The notes under the pieces are model-generated. The model was not told where the DNA came from and did not search any database. It worked only from the letters and a program-made list of their open reading frames with translations. 64,000 nt of DNA from Tenrec ecaudatus (taxonomy: Eukaryota > Chordata > Mammalia > Afrosoricida > Tenrecidae): positions 28,816,419 to 28,880,418 of the forward strand of contig NC_134547.1 of assembly GCF_050624435.1 (NCBI RefSeq), in the 5' to 3' direction. Positions 34,640-46,543 of this stretch are shown in pieces. A program made the position numbers and the translations under genes. Numbering within the stretch: position 1 is the first letter of the stretch; the number at the start of each line of letters is the position of its first letter.

Positions 34640-35000
34640 GAAGGACAGACATGGCTGTGACAATATTATGGAGTCCCAGGATCAGAGAGGGACAGAAGCA
34701 ATTAGGGAAATTATAAATGTATCTGATGTCTTCCGTCTGGCTATGTAATCGGTGTGTGTTTGTGTCTGGAGGCATTGCTGGCTTGTAGGGCTTTGTTTCT
34801 GCAAAGTCAGGCTCTAAACACTTCTTAAGAGACGTGTCTGAGTTATTGATTAAGGTCAAAGTGCAAATCTTATTTCTCAGATGGGCGTGCAGGCCCCTCC
34901 AGGTAGAGAAACAAACAGACAGTGACTGATAGCCATCTTCAGGCAGGGTTAAATCCGGCAGCCAAAATGACGTCACCATCAGCCCCTCTCACTCCAACTC
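34640..35000. promoter_or_regulatory. Candidate liver-type enhancer, about +23.7 kb from CEBPA
   Basis: GTTATTGATTAAG (34842-34854) matches 11 of 13 positions of the HNF1 consensus. It overlaps AGGTCAAAGTGCA (34853-34865), a DR1-type HNF4 site. A perfect CRE, TGACGTCA, lies at 34968-34975. The surroundings are AT-containing unique sequence without transposons. CEBPA is strongly expressed in liver, so this is a plausible hepatic element. It is a motif-based inference. Confidence 0.5.
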
Positions 35001-35224
35001 TTGGTCATCATGGCTGGATGAGGAAGAGGGACGGGATGTAAATGAGGTTGGAGGGGAGGGCAGAGACCAGATCATTGGGTTTCCTACGTGGGCGACCATA
35101 TACCCCAGTTAACTGGAACAGCCATGGTTTCCTCCCACTGCCCCGAGGTGACTGTCCCTCTCGCTCCAGAATGCGTCTGTTTGCTCAGTGAAGCACCTCG
35201 GTAAGCTAACAACTGGCAGAGAAC

Positions 35225-35562
35225 AAAAAACACTGGAGGTGCCGTGGAATTCCAGAAGAGACAGATCTGTCTTGGTGGTAGTACAGCCAGGATGCTCCTT
35301 CGAAGCAAAGATGTGAAACTATGTCTCATGTGCGTAGGACATTTTATCAGGAGAGACCAGTGCCTGAAAATGGACCTCGTGGCTTGGGAAAGGGTCAGCA
35401 AAAAGAGGAAGGACCTCGGAGAGATGGACTGACTGCACCAATGGGCTCCGACAACCATTGGGGAGGGTGGCTCGGGGACAGGTGATGTCTCTTTCTGTGA
35501 TACGTATCATCGCTGTGAGCTGGAGCGGGCTAGACGGCACCGAACGACGACAATCACATGTA
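35225..35562 (+). mobile_element. RTE LINE 3' end
   Basis: Contains GTACAGCCAGGATGCTCCTT, GACATTTTATCAGGAGAGAC, AAAAGAGGAAGGACC, GAGATGGACTGACTGCACCA and GACGGCACCGAACGACGACA, a diverged form of the terminal GGCACCTAACAACAACA. Confidence 0.85.
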
Positions 35563-35567
35563 CGTGG

Positions 35568-35765
35568 CTAAGCAGCCCGGTGGTGGAGAGGCTTATGCGC
35601 TGGGCTTGTTAGCTGGCAGTTTGGCAATTTGAACCCCACAGCCATTCTATAGGAGAAAAACGAGGCTTTCTGCTCCTGTAAAATTACATAGACTCGGCAA
35701 CCCCAGGGAGCCATGTCCTCTGCCCCGCGGGGTCGCTGTGAGTGGAGACCAACTCAGCTACTGCT
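35568..35765 (+). mobile_element. AfroSINE-type tRNA SINE
   Basis: GCAGCCCGGTGGTGGAGAGG is the A-box head; GGCAGTTTGGCAATTTGAAC matches the B-box region; GAAAAACGAGGCTTTCTGCT and CGGGGTCGCTGTGAGTGGAG match the 3' half. It sits directly behind an RTE end, the likely source of its retrotransposition machinery. Confidence 0.85.
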
Positions 35766-36029
35766 AAGACAGACCAAGAAGCCCAGGCTCTGTCTTCCCA
35801 GCAGTGGGGAGTTACTGGAAGCTTCTGAGCAGGGGAGTGGCAGACTCTTGGCCTTTTCATCCAGTCATCATCGTGCATGGACTGGGTGCTTGGGGGTCCC
35901 AGGGACTGAGATTCCGCCATGAGCCACTCTTGCCAAAATGCTTGCCCCTATGGAACTGATCCTCCCGTGTCAGAAATGCCGACTTCTAACAAGGTCACTT
36001 ATGGTGCCGGCAAGCACCACAGGCCGCCA

Positions 36030-36300
36030 GAAGAACCAACACATCTGGCTTGGAAGAAGTGCAGCCAGAACGCTCCACAGCGGCAGGGATGGCGAGACTG
36101 GGCCTCACGCACTCTGGACATGTTATCAGGAGAGACCGGTCCCTGGAGAAGGACAACACGCTTGGTAAAGTAGAGGGGCAGCGGAAACGAGGAAGGCCCC
36201 CAACAAGATACCTTGACACAGTGGCTGCAACAATGGGCTCCATCCAGCCTGTGAGGGGGCGCAGGACTGGGCGGTGTTTCATTCTGTTGAACCGACTCCA
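36030..36300 (+). mobile_element. RTE LINE 3' end
   Basis: Contains GGAGAGACCGGTCCCTGGAG, GCTTGGTAAAGTAGAGGGGC, CTTGACACAGTGGCTGCAAC and GGACTGGGCGGTGTTTCATT. The terminal CAACAA tail is missing. Confidence 0.85.
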
Positions 36301-37454
36301 GAGCGTCTCCAGAGACCTACCCCAACTCCTAGGGCTCCGGGCAAGCCACGAGGCCGGTGGACAGACGGAAAGACACAGGCCATTCTCCACTTCTGTGCGT
36401 CAGTTTAATCATCAGCAGACACTTGCCCTGACGTCTGTCCTCAGATTCACTCAGATTCACTCCCATACACACCCACTCCAGGGGAGGATTTTGCTGGGTT
36501 GTCCCTGCCTCCCACTTCACTCGCATATCCAGGCGGCTGGGCCCGTCCCTCTGTCCGGTCTCCGCTGCAGCCTATTGGCTTTCAAGTGCTCGCAGGTATT
36601 CAAGTGAGTGGCCTAAGCAAAAGGGGGACTGTGCTACTTCATGTCACTAAAATCCCCAGGGACCTGCGTCCCCAGGCACAGGGGTTCCAACTCCTCACCA
36701 GGAGCTCTTCTCTCTCATGCTGTCTCCTGGGTTGGGCATCATCTGTTCTGGTCTCAGCCTTCTGTTGGGGGTTCCCAGTCACTCGGGGTCTCCAAGCAGA
36801 CACCCATCAACCCAGCAAAAGAGCTTCTCTTTCTGGAGAGTTCCATCCAAAGTCCCGGGACCAGGTTCCTTTGGACCATTGGCTCATCTCTGAATGAAGC
36901 AGCCCCAGTAGCCTGAGAGTTGGAAGACACTGGTTGGCCAGTCCTAAGTCACAGGCCCTCCTCCTCCCTCTTGCAGGCAACCCCACCCAAACTGCCTGGG
37001 CAGAGAGTGGGGGTGGAGCCGTCGTCCTCCCAGGAGAAGCGGGCTGCGGTTGGATGGCTGGAAGACTGAAGCCAAGGCAGGCAGAACAGCCCACGTTCCC
37101 TGGGGCTGCCCTTCAACCTGGGAGGTGCGGAGCTCCAGCTGGTCCCCTCTCCAAGGCTCCAGGACAAGGAACATGCGCCCAGCCTTGGCCGAGGAGGAGC
37201 GGGCACGAAACTAAGGTGGCTCGGGTCTCAGATCCACTCCTGCCTCAGGCTGCTCAGGCTGGCTCCTCACAAGCCCCAGGCCCTTCTCGGGGTCTGAGAG
37301 GGCGGGACTCCCGGGGACTCCAATGGCCAGCAGCCCCTCGCAGGCTGGCATGGCAGGAGAGACTTCAGAGGGCTCAAGTGGGCCCTCCCCAGGGATTAGC
37401 CTCGACACCACTGCTTGTCCGGTCTGAGGGCCTCGGTCGTGCCGGGCTGAATCC

Positions 37455-37455
37455 G

Positions 37456-37500
<45 letters not shown>
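37455..37500. repeat. (TG)n microsatellite
   Basis: A TG run of about 45 bases. Confidence 0.97.
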
Positions 37501-37699
37501 TGGGGGGTGTTCTGCTTCCAGTTCCCTGGGACAGAGCTGGGGAAGGGGGCTGTGCAGGGAAAGGGGTCCTGGCTACAGGAGAGGTTGAGGAGGGGCAGGA
37601 GGCTCCTGCCCTTCGAGGCCTGAGGAAGGATCCCCAGAGGGGCAGTTTGTCCTCACTGACCACCCCCACACTACACCCCTTCACTGTGCTCCCCAGCCC

Positions 37700-37870
37700 C
37701 CAGACATGGGGAGCAGTTTCTCTCATTTACCCCTGTCAGCCCCTCCAGGAGGTGGTCCCACCATCAGCCTGCCCATCTGATGATGACCAGGAGGCGCCCT
37801 GGACTTTCGAGCTGTAAAGTGTGAAGCCAGGACTTGAACTCAGACCTCTGCCTCCAATCCCAACCCCACC
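37700..37870 (+). mobile_element. MIR SINE fragment
   Basis: AGCCAGGACTTGAACTCAGA and CCTCTGCCTCC match the end of MIR. The upstream part (CCCATCTGATGATGACCAGG) is weaker. Confidence 0.5.
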
Positions 37871-38109
37871 ATGGACTTGGCCTAAAAGAGTGGGGGGAGG
37901 GGGGAGGAGTGCAGGGCGAAGTCAAGGAGGGAGAGGAGAGATGGCAGGAGTCGAGGAGCAAGGCTTTCAGAGGCAGCCGCAGGCTCCTCTGTTCTGAGAA
38001 GACAACATCCCAGGCGCAGGCAGGGAGGAAGTCACGGTGGGATGGCTGAGCCCCACAGAGCTGGGAGCCCACCAGGGACCAGGAGGAGGGCTTCCTCACA
38101 GCGTCTTCA

Positions 38110-38300
38110 TGCCACAAGATGTAAAATAATCCCCTCGGCTCAGAAAAACACATTTTATGGCCGTCTGACTCATTTCCCACAAAGCTCAGTTCCTCCCCTC
38201 TCAAGTTCGAGAGCTTTTGTTTGGAAGAAAATGCAAAAATATGTTGAAAATTTCAAGATGACTTTTAGACATAAATCACTCACTTCCGCACCCTCATCCC
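38110..38300. promoter_or_regulatory. Candidate regulatory element, about +27 kb
   Basis: An AT-rich unique island with ACACATTTTATGGCCG (CDX/HOX-like), an AP-1 core TGACTCA near 38166, and ACTTCCGC (ETS-like) near 38283. No transposon is recognised. Evidence is weak and motif-based. Confidence 0.35.
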
Positions 38301-39840
38301 AGGCCCCCCTCACCTAATTTCTCAAACCCTGGCTGCCAGTGTCTCAGGAGAACTCAGGCCAAGTGGGTGTGTGATCACTTGGGGGCCCAGGGGCTGGTGA
38401 CAGATGCCTGCTGGGCATTGGGGTGGGCAGGGGGAGCCCCAGGGAGTGGGCAGGTCGCCCACTGGGCCTGCTGGCATCTAGGGCTGTACCAAGTCTTCTG
38501 ACGCCAACCCCGAAGGGCTCCCAGCTCGCTGCAGTCTCTCCAGACCCAGGCCCCTCTCCATAGCTTTCATTGCACCCACCACTCCGGCTAAGGGAGTTCT
38601 GCAAGGTAGCCTCAGACACTGAGCCTGTATGTGTCCTGGTGCTCTGGCCCAGGACAGCATAGCACAGCTCAGAGCCTTGCCACCAGGAGCCCTGCAAATG
38701 GAGAATGGGGGTGCTTCTATCTCCCAGCACATCTGGGTGCTCAGTGAGCCCTTCCTCCCCACCACACCCTGAGATTCACCCTCTCAGTCTCGTCAGACAC
38801 ACTCATTCCTTCAATTTCCCCAGCCTCCCAGCCCAGGGTTCTGACGGACAGCTGAGATGAAGGGCTGGACTCAGCGGGCATCAACACACCTGTGGACAAC
38901 CACAGCTACCCACTGGGGCCCAGGAGCAGAGCAGGACCAGCATACTCCTGTCAGCATCCTCTAGACCCTCACCTTGAGCTGCCTGGCTCAAGGGAATCAT
39001 GGAGCTCTTACCAGCCAGGGTCTTGGTTCCTGGCATCTATGGTGTGCCGTTTCACCCAGGCTGTGGAGACAGAAGCACAGGACTCTGTCCTTAAGGGGCA
39101 TCTGTCAGGAAAGATTCCCAGACAAGCTAGGGGCAGTGGGCAGTGCACAGCCCTTGGAAAGTGCAGGCCGCTGTATCTGTCCCCCTCCTGCTCTGCTCTG
39201 TCCCAGCTCGGGAGAACCCTGGTTCGCGGTTCCCCAGGACTCTGGAATCCCAGCTGGGAGCAGCTTGCTGGGCAAGAAGAACCCAAAGAGGTGCCAAAGT
39301 GTCAAGGGTTCTTCTGGGAAAACCAAGGCTGGGGTCCCCTGGGCTGGCCGGGCCCTGGGCATCGGGGAAGGTCCAGAGGTGGCCTCGACTTCCTTAGTCT
39401 CAAGAAGATGACTCAGCTAAATTAAAGATTTCAGTTTCAGCAGAATGTCTTTTTTTTTTTTTCTGCTATGCTAAGACCTTTCCAACCACAGACTCCAGAA
39501 GAGCTGGGTACCCCAGAGAGGGCTCTGGGGAGTTTCAGTTTGAATCGTCCATGCCAATTCTTAATCATTAGTTTGAAAAGGCAGCTCTTGGTTTTCCAGC
39601 AGGTGGCTGGGTCCCAGGAAGCCAGACCAGATGTGAGCGCGCACGCGCGTGTCTGTGCGCTCTCGTGTTTGTGACTTGAGGATGCTAGGTGCCTCCACCT
39701 TCGGCCTGATGACAGGCCTTGCTCAGGTCTTCAGAAGTTACCCCAGAGTAGGGCCCTGCATCCTCATGTCCAGGGAGAAAATTGAGCACTCTTCCTCATT
39801 GGGCCTTGGAGGTGAGCACCTTCCCCAAACCATAGCTAAG

Positions 39841-39859
39841 GCAAAAAAAAAAAAAAAAA
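39841..39859. repeat. Poly(A) tract
   Basis: About 18 A residues followed by GAAAGAAAAAG. No retroelement body was recognised in front of it. Confidence 0.8.
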
Positions 39860-42059
39860 GAAAGAAAAAGACTAAGGTACCAGTTGGCTACTTGGCCAGA
39901 GTACAGACTCAGCACTTGGCCACCCCCCACCCCCCACTCCCCACCAGCCCCTTGACCTCTGCCTCAGCCTGCCCATCTTTCTGCCCCTGAGCCATCCTGA
40001 CCCCACCAGGGTCATTGGTCACAGGCCCAGCTGGGAGCTTCTTCCCGGAGCTCTTCAAACACCAGCCCATTGCCAGCCAGAAGCTGGGTCTCATCCTGGA
40101 TTCAGGGCAGTGACATTGGGGTGTCTCCACTGACATCCTGGGTTCCACCAGCAGGCAGGCTGGGTGGCAGGTGGGACTGGGGTCTTCCAAGATGAGGGGT
40201 CTGCCCATTCCCCAAGGCTCTGACGAGTGCACTGTGGACAATGACGCTAGCTGGAGAAGAAAGCTGGGGCTCTGGCTACTTTCTTCTGATGCAAGCCAGG
40301 TAGGCTTTCTGGAGGTGGGTCCCAGCAGGCTCTGGCCTGCATGACACCACTGAGTCTGGATGACAATGAAGGCCATGGGGTTGGCCTCTGAGACATTGAC
40401 TTCTGACAGAAAGGTGCCCCCCTGATGGAGGCTGCTGTGCCCATTTCCTGCCTGTGCAGATGACCCCTGCTCCTCCAGGAGTGTGGGAGGAGGCTGGATG
40501 GGTCCTTCTCCCAGGTCCCTGCACAACACTAAGGTCCAGGTGGCCTGACCTCAGCTGTTGGGGGGCCCTCCACACGCTGTCCACGCTGACCTGCTCTATG
40601 TGGTGGTGCCCAGGAATCAGGAGCTGTCTGACAGAGGAGACTTTGCCTGGGTCTCCAGGGTCTTCGGGGGACAGCGGTGGGACTGTTAGGGACACTGACT
40701 CCAGAGGCTTGCCTCTGTGGTGTGCAGCCAGGGTGAGGATTCTGCCTGGAACTGGGACATGCGCCCTGGCTTAGTGGCCTTTTCACTGCCCAGACCTCTG
40801 GCCAGACTCTGGGGGGAGGGGCAGGGACTACAGAGGCCCGATGGGGGAGGAGAGGCCAGTCGCCCCTGGGGTGCTGGCAACTCTAGGGCAAAGAGCAGGC
40901 TGGCAAGGAAGCAGGGCAGGAGCAAGGAAGCAGGGCAGGGGACAGAGTGAGGATGGGAGTGGGGCAAGTGGCCGAGGGGCCTGCACCCCAAGTCCTGGAC
41001 TTTGCCCCTTTCCTGGGCTTTCCCTCCAGGAGGCAGAAAGTAGGGGCAATGGAGAGAGGTAGATGCTGAGGGTCAGAGTGAGGAGAGGGCTGAGACAGGC
41101 TAAGGCCAGGCCTGGGAGAGGAAGAAGCACAGAATGAGACAGCCTGGAGACGCTGGGCTCGGCGACCGGCCCTGCTGGCCATGCTGGGAGAGCCTTTCCC
41201 CAGGCAGACCCCAGGGTGAGCACCAAACTGGGTTTGGACCTGTCCCTAGAAGCTGTGAGCTGCCTCTGGTTCCTCCTGACTCCTTGCCCCAACTCCCCGC
41301 CCACATGTCAGCCCCTTCCTTCCTCAGCCCAGGACCCCACGAGACTACCAGACTACCGGGTCTGTGAGTTTGCTATCTCCGTGGTGTGTCTGCTAGTAGG
41401 TGTGTCTGAAGCCGACTACATCCACGACCAGGCTCCCCGGAGTTGTCAGGGCAGCCTGAGCTACAGCACCTGCTTCTTCCCGAGTCCAGTCCCTGTGCTA
41501 GCTATCCCTGGAGTCTGGTCTGGCCTCTTCTGACCCCATAAGACAGGGGAACCCTGCTCCTTGAGTTACGCCCACCTGGCTTTTGGTGCTGCCAGGAAGC
41601 ATGCAGTCCCAAGACAGGACAAAGGCCTGACGGACTGGAGGCCTCAGAGCAGCTCCAGGCCTGTGCAGTGGGCACGGACTCAGGGTGCCCGGTACACGTG
41701 TGCAATCACTCTTATTCCTGCCTGTGTCATGTTAATGAGCTGACAGCTCCACCCACTGTTTGTGTATGAGCCCCTCATCCATGGCCTCCAGTGGACCTGA
41801 GACCCAAATGCCAAGCCAAGTTCTCTGCCAGCCACTGCCTGGCCTAACCTTTCCCCCAGGGTCACTGCAGCCTGCCTGGCTTGCTCTCTGGCCCACGGCC
41901 TCTATGCACATTTTTGGTGTGGATGTTCAGTAGTGCATCTGCCTATGGCTCCCTCACTGGGCTGTTGGCCTGTCATCTTGTGATGGCTTTGTGTTGCCGC
42001 CATGCTGGAAACTCTACCACCAGGGTTTCAAACCCCACCCAAGGGGAACTCATTTCAGG

Positions 42060-42332
42060 GGAGCTTCCCGACTAAGACAGACTAGGAAAAGGGGCAGTCT
42101 GGTCAATTCTGAGAAAGTCAACCACTCCGGGACATCCTGGTCCCCGGAGCAGTCCTTTGTGCTTGGTGAATCCATCGCTCAATGCGATGGATTGACACGG
42201 GCGCTGCAACAATGGCCTTAAACACACCAGCCGTGGTGAGGGTGCAGGGACCGGGCGGTGTTTGGTTCTGTGGAATGTAGGGTCGCCAGGAGTGGGAACC
42301 GACTTGGTGGCACCTAACAACAACAACGTACA
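42060..42332 (+). mobile_element. RTE LINE 3' end
   Basis: GGATTGACACGGGCGCTGCA, GGGACCGGGCGGTGTTTGGT and the intact terminus GGCACCTAACAACAACAACG. This is the best-preserved RTE terminus in the window. Confidence 0.9.
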
Positions 42333-42499
42333 CCTCATGAAGACCCATCCATTGTCCGCACATCCACTTGTGGCACCTGCCTGTGCACAGGGGAAGGGTG
42401 GGAGGTTGGACCGTGAGGATCTGGGACTCGGGCAAAGAGCGCTGCCTGGATTATGCAGGAAGCAAAGCGCTTTGACAACTCTGGTGCAAAGCCCTAGAC

Positions 42500-42610
42500 C
42501 AGGTGGACTGACACGGTGGCTGCACGATAGGCTGAGGCAGAGGAGCACACATTAGGCTGGCCCAGGACTGGGCAGCGTTTCCTTCCCTTGTACATAGGGT
42601 CGCTATGGGC
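42500..42610 (+). mobile_element. RTE LINE 3' end, short
   Basis: GACTGACACGGTGGCTGCAC, AGGACTGGGCAGCGTTTCCT and GTACATAGGGTCGCTATGGG. It has no CAACAA tail. Confidence 0.75.
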
Positions 42611-44614
42611 CAGGGCCCCTCAATGCCACTGCCAAGCGCAGCAGTGGGAAGCAAAGGGCTTGCCATTGCTTCGCCTGCAGGCAGGGGCCCAGCAAGGCAG
42701 CTGCCAGGTCCCCATTCTCCCATTTTGAAAACTATGGAGAAGAAGACTCCTCGTTTTTGGATTTTTTTCCCCCAGAATGGCCCGCAAGTGCTGACCAGAC
42801 CCTGAGCGCATGACCCCCCTCTGTGGTCTAAGAGACGGGAGCACCAGTTCCCCAAAGGCTCGCCAGGGACTGTCCCAGGACAGGAAGTGGGTGCTGAGCA
42901 GGCAGGAGCACAGAGGCCTCTCAGGTGACTAAGTGGGATTCCACAAGCGGGACAGGGACTTGCGGGCGTTGCCCGGGTCTCCTTCCAGAATCCCGGAACT
43001 GGAATCCCCTCGGATTCCTGCCCGTCTCGCGGCAGGGCACAGAGCACTGGCGCAGGGTGGTATGCTGCTCTCCGGGTCCCCTGCCTTTCAGCCCCAGGGT
43101 CTACTGTGGAGCCCGCACTGCATAGACCCGAAATGTCATTGTCCCCAAGAATCATGCTGACCCCTGATGGGTGGGGGTCCCTTTGACACCCCTATCAGCA
43201 GACCCCGCCCGAGGAGGAGGACTGGCCTCCCAAATGTCAGGGAGAGGGGGAGGTTGATAGGAGCCTAGAAGCTGAGCCCAGGGTGTGGGACCACTGACTA
43301 CAACTCCTGTAGCCGAGAAGGGGGAGGAAGGTCTGGACCACAGGGGCCGCAGAGGTCAAGGAGCAAAGAGGCCCAGCAGGCCCCCGCAGGCGGGGGACAC
43401 TTGGCGCAAGAGGCCTGTTTACTCAGAGGTCGACCGGGTCAAGGCCCGGACTAGGGGTTAATTATTAACAGCTGCCTGGCCCGTGTCTGCCTGATGAGGT
43501 GCTGGCCAGAGACCAGAGCCTGGGCACTGACCCCCACAGCCACTGGGCATGGGTATGTCTGGGGAGCCCCTCCCACCCGCAACACCCTCAGCTTCAGAAG
43601 ATCCTGGCTTTGTGATCTCCCCAAGGACTCTAATATCTTCCTTCCTAGCTTGGGGCAGGCATCTGCCAGGGTCTTGGGGTCACCAAGGCAGGCCAAAGGG
43701 GAGCCAGGCTCCCAGAGGAAGCTGGGTTTGCTGCAGGGTGAGGATGGGTGGATGTGACCATGAGACTGTACAGGAGGAGATGGGACAGGGGGCAGGGGGC
43801 GGCTGCTGCCTGCTTTCCTGGCGGGGGCCAGGTTTGGTGGCAGGATGCACAGGTGTATGGTGGGTTGAGGAGCAGGAGGAATGTCAGGCAGGTGGCTGTG
43901 GGAAGCAGATGAGCTCCCAACAGCCTGACTGAGCTAAAGGTTCCCCAGGGACCCCAAAGGAGGCCGCTGTTTCCACTGAGCCTCTGCAGGGACACCGGCT
44001 ACGGCCCTGGGAGCTAGTGCTGATGGGAAAGCTCTGGGGCTGTGAATATCCCCTTGGTCCTACAGAGTTCCCCGATGCCCCTCAGCTGGACCCCGTATTT
44101 CTGAGCCTTCCCTGCCCGCCTCCCCCACTGCCCTGCCAAGAGGTCAGTGCTCCTGAGCCGCTTATTCTAGACCGCCCCCACTGGGCAGAGCGCTATAGGG
44201 TTTTTCATTCAATGTTTGATTAGGCCATTGAGTTAAAAGAATTTCCCTTTTAGTGGCTGAGGCTTTAGGAGAAGGGCTAGCAGAGAGGCAGAGCCATCTT
44301 GGGGGACCCTGTGGGGTCTAAGGGCAGCCAATTCCCAGGATGTCCACTGCACCCGGCAGCAAATGCCTTCCCTGCCTCCTCAGCCCTGAGGGGTCCAGCC
44401 GGCCCGCCTGAGCCCTGGTGGAGAGGGTGTGAAGGCCCGTGCATGGGCCTGCTCCGAGCAGACTCTTCAGCAACCACTTCAGGACACAATTGTTCCTTTT
44501 CCAAATAACTACTTCTGCCCCAAGCGGGAAATCCTGAGCCTGGCAGTCCGTCCCTCCCTGAGTCATACCTCCCTGGAGCACGGGCCACAAGCCCTAGTGC
44601 TGGCCAGCAAGGGC

Positions 44615-44681
<67 letters not shown>

Positions 44682-45117
44682 GTGTTCACACCCTCCCAGT
44701 CACACACAGCCACGTCCCGGCACTCATGCACACTCCGACACACCAAGCCTCCCAGCCTGCACAGAGCCCACCCCCAGCACACTTACTCCGAGGGCCCACC
44801 CATGACTCTCCCGAGCTTGGTGCCCACCTGCCCATCTGTGGGCACCAGCCACATCAGTGCCCAGGAGTCCCCCCGAGGAGAGCCCCTCCCAACCAGGAGG
44901 CCTGAGACCAGGACTGAGCACTGGATATCACATCAGCTTCTGCCTTTAGGGACAAACACTGCCCGGGGCGACAGCTCTGGTGGATGGGTGGAAAGCCTCA
45001 TCTCAAGGCCTCAGGTCTGGCCCCAGACCAGGCACAGGCCCTGGGCAGGACCTATGGCCAGCACACGGGCACTGAGGGGCAGGGAGGCGTGCTCCATCCT
45101 CCAGGCTAGCTTTAGGG
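42611..45117. other. Intergenic, no gene seen
   Basis: GC-rich unique sequence. The open frame at 42451-43155 (-) has no domain. AT-containing patches at 44200-44260 and 44470-44515 may be conserved but have no diagnostic cluster. Confidence 0.45.
44620..44687. repeat. (CT)n(CA)n microsatellite
   Basis: About 50 bases of CT followed by CA and a CACGTG junction, then a longer CA-rich stretch to about 44770. Confidence 0.97.
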
Positions 45118-45280
45118 CAGTGGTTTCATACAGCTCCTCATGCTATGGTGACCCCAACCATAAAATGATTTTCGTTGCTACTTCATCACTGTCATTTTGC
45201 TACTGTTACGAATTGGGCAACCCCTGTGAAAGGGTCGTTCAACCCCAAAGGGGTTGCGACCCACAGGTTGGGAACTGCTG
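45118..45280 (-). mobile_element. SPIN-type hAT MITE
   Basis: A 163-bp element. The right end in complement reads CAGCAGTTCCCAACCTGTGG and GTCGCAACCCC; inside are CTATGGTGACCCCAACCATA and GATTTTCGTTGCTACTTCAT. Flanks CTTTAGGG (45110-45117) and CATTAGGG (45281-45288) match at 7 of 8 bases. The left end is CAGTGGTTTCATACAG, lacking most of the terminal repeat, like the copy at 22243. Confidence 0.92.
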
Positions 45281-46294
45281 CATTAGGGTGCAGGGAAGCC
45301 CCAGCCCCAATCTTCCCAGCTTCGTTCCAGGCTTACTCCCACCCCTCAATGAGAACCAGGCAGTGGGGGCGGACAGGGACCTGCCCACACCCGGCTCTGC
45401 TGTAGCCCCACAGTGAGCGGGGCCAAGAGCAGCTGCCTAGGGCCAGCTCAGCACCCTTGTCCTGCCCGGACTTTCTCGTGCGAGAGATCCAGCCTTTGGC
45501 TCCCAGCCAATCCTTCCTGACCCCAAGGTCCAGACATGAGTCCCCTCTTGACCACTGCCGCTCCTCTGGAGTCGGGGCTGGGGCTGCACCCAAGAGTGAG
45601 CAGGCGCCGGCAGCTCCCAGTCTCTTGGTGGATCTCTCGTGGGTTTTCCTTCACCTCTAGTGGGTCAGGGGCTGACGAGCGGGCTGACCAGGAGTCAGAA
45701 AGATGGCGGTTGGAGAGATCAGGCAGAGGACAGTGGGCTGGCCAGGTGGCAGTGCCCGGAGTTGGGAAGACAGGGCTTGGTTAGCTGGTCAGTGCATAAG
45801 ATAGCAGTTCTGTTCGTTGTCCACTTCTTTTCTCCCTTCTCGAGCACACACCGTGGTTTTCAGGTGGGATGGCTCTCTGTAGAGGTTGGAGCCCACTTCC
45901 TAGCCCTACCCTTAGGACAACCGATCTGGCTGGCCCCCAGAGAAAGTAGGAGAAGACATCCTTGGGTCCCACCTTAGACCCCGAGTGAGGCACCTCTAGC
46001 TGCAGGCCAAATCTGGCCACCAGTTTACACACAACCTGCTGGCGGTGCAAACAGTCCATTGCTGGACTGCGAACTAGAAGGCTTCCCTGGTTTGGAAGAG
46101 ACGCTTGCTTTGCTCTGACACACGTGAGTCCCACCAGCCGCGAGTGACTGCTGGACATGGGCATTGGTAGGGGAAGTGGCTGGTGAGCTGGGAAGGATTT
46201 TCACCTGTTGAAATGGTTGGGGGAAATCATCAGAAGATGATTTCATGCCACTGCCATGGCTGGGCTCGCTAGAGCAGCAAAAGCAGCGACAATC
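45281..46294. other. Intergenic, no gene seen
   Basis: Unique sequence with short open frames only. Confidence 0.45.
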
Positions 46295-46302
46295 ATGTAT
46301 AT

Positions 46303-46535
46303 CAGGGGTCCTCGAACGACGGCCCATGGGCCACAGGCGGCCCGCCGAGGATACTTACCCAGGTCTCTGGGTGTTTGGGCCCCATTTATATTTACCTTCA
46401 AAATAAGATCCGTGCAGTGTGTATAGGAATTTGTTCATAGTTTTTAAAAAAAACAAAAAAAAACTATAGTCTGGCCCTCCAACGGGTCTGAGGGACAGTG
46501 AACTGGCCCCTGTTTAAAAAGTTTGAGGACCCCTG
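46303..46535. mobile_element. hAT MITE (CAGGGGTCCTC family) with perfect TSD
   Basis: The ends are CAGGGGTCCTCGAACGAC and, in complement, CAGGGGTCCTCAAACTTT. The interior is palindromic in layout, with an A-rich centre. The 8-bp duplication ATGTATAT at 46295-46302 and 46536-46543 is exact. It has no coding capacity. The terminal sequence resembles hAT families reported as horizontally transferred among tetrapods; that link is from memory. Confidence 0.95.
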
Positions 46536-46543
46536 ATGTATAT

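Larger units (their letters stand above)
36301..42059. other. Intergenic, GC-moderate, no gene seen
   Basis: Mostly unique DNA. It includes a TG microsatellite (37455), a MIR fragment (37700), a candidate element (38110), a poly(A) run (39841) and a simple GGCAGGAGCAAGGAAGCA direct repeat near 40905-40940. Long open frames such as 36934-37623 (+) have no domain and are not flanked by splice or promoter signals I can support. Confidence 0.5.

Noticed and set aside
36934-37623. 229-codon + open frame
   Set aside because: It includes a translated TG microsatellite and has no domain. The frame is GC-driven.
44682-45416. 244-codon + frame
   Set aside because: It reads from a CA microsatellite through a SPIN MITE; chance frame.
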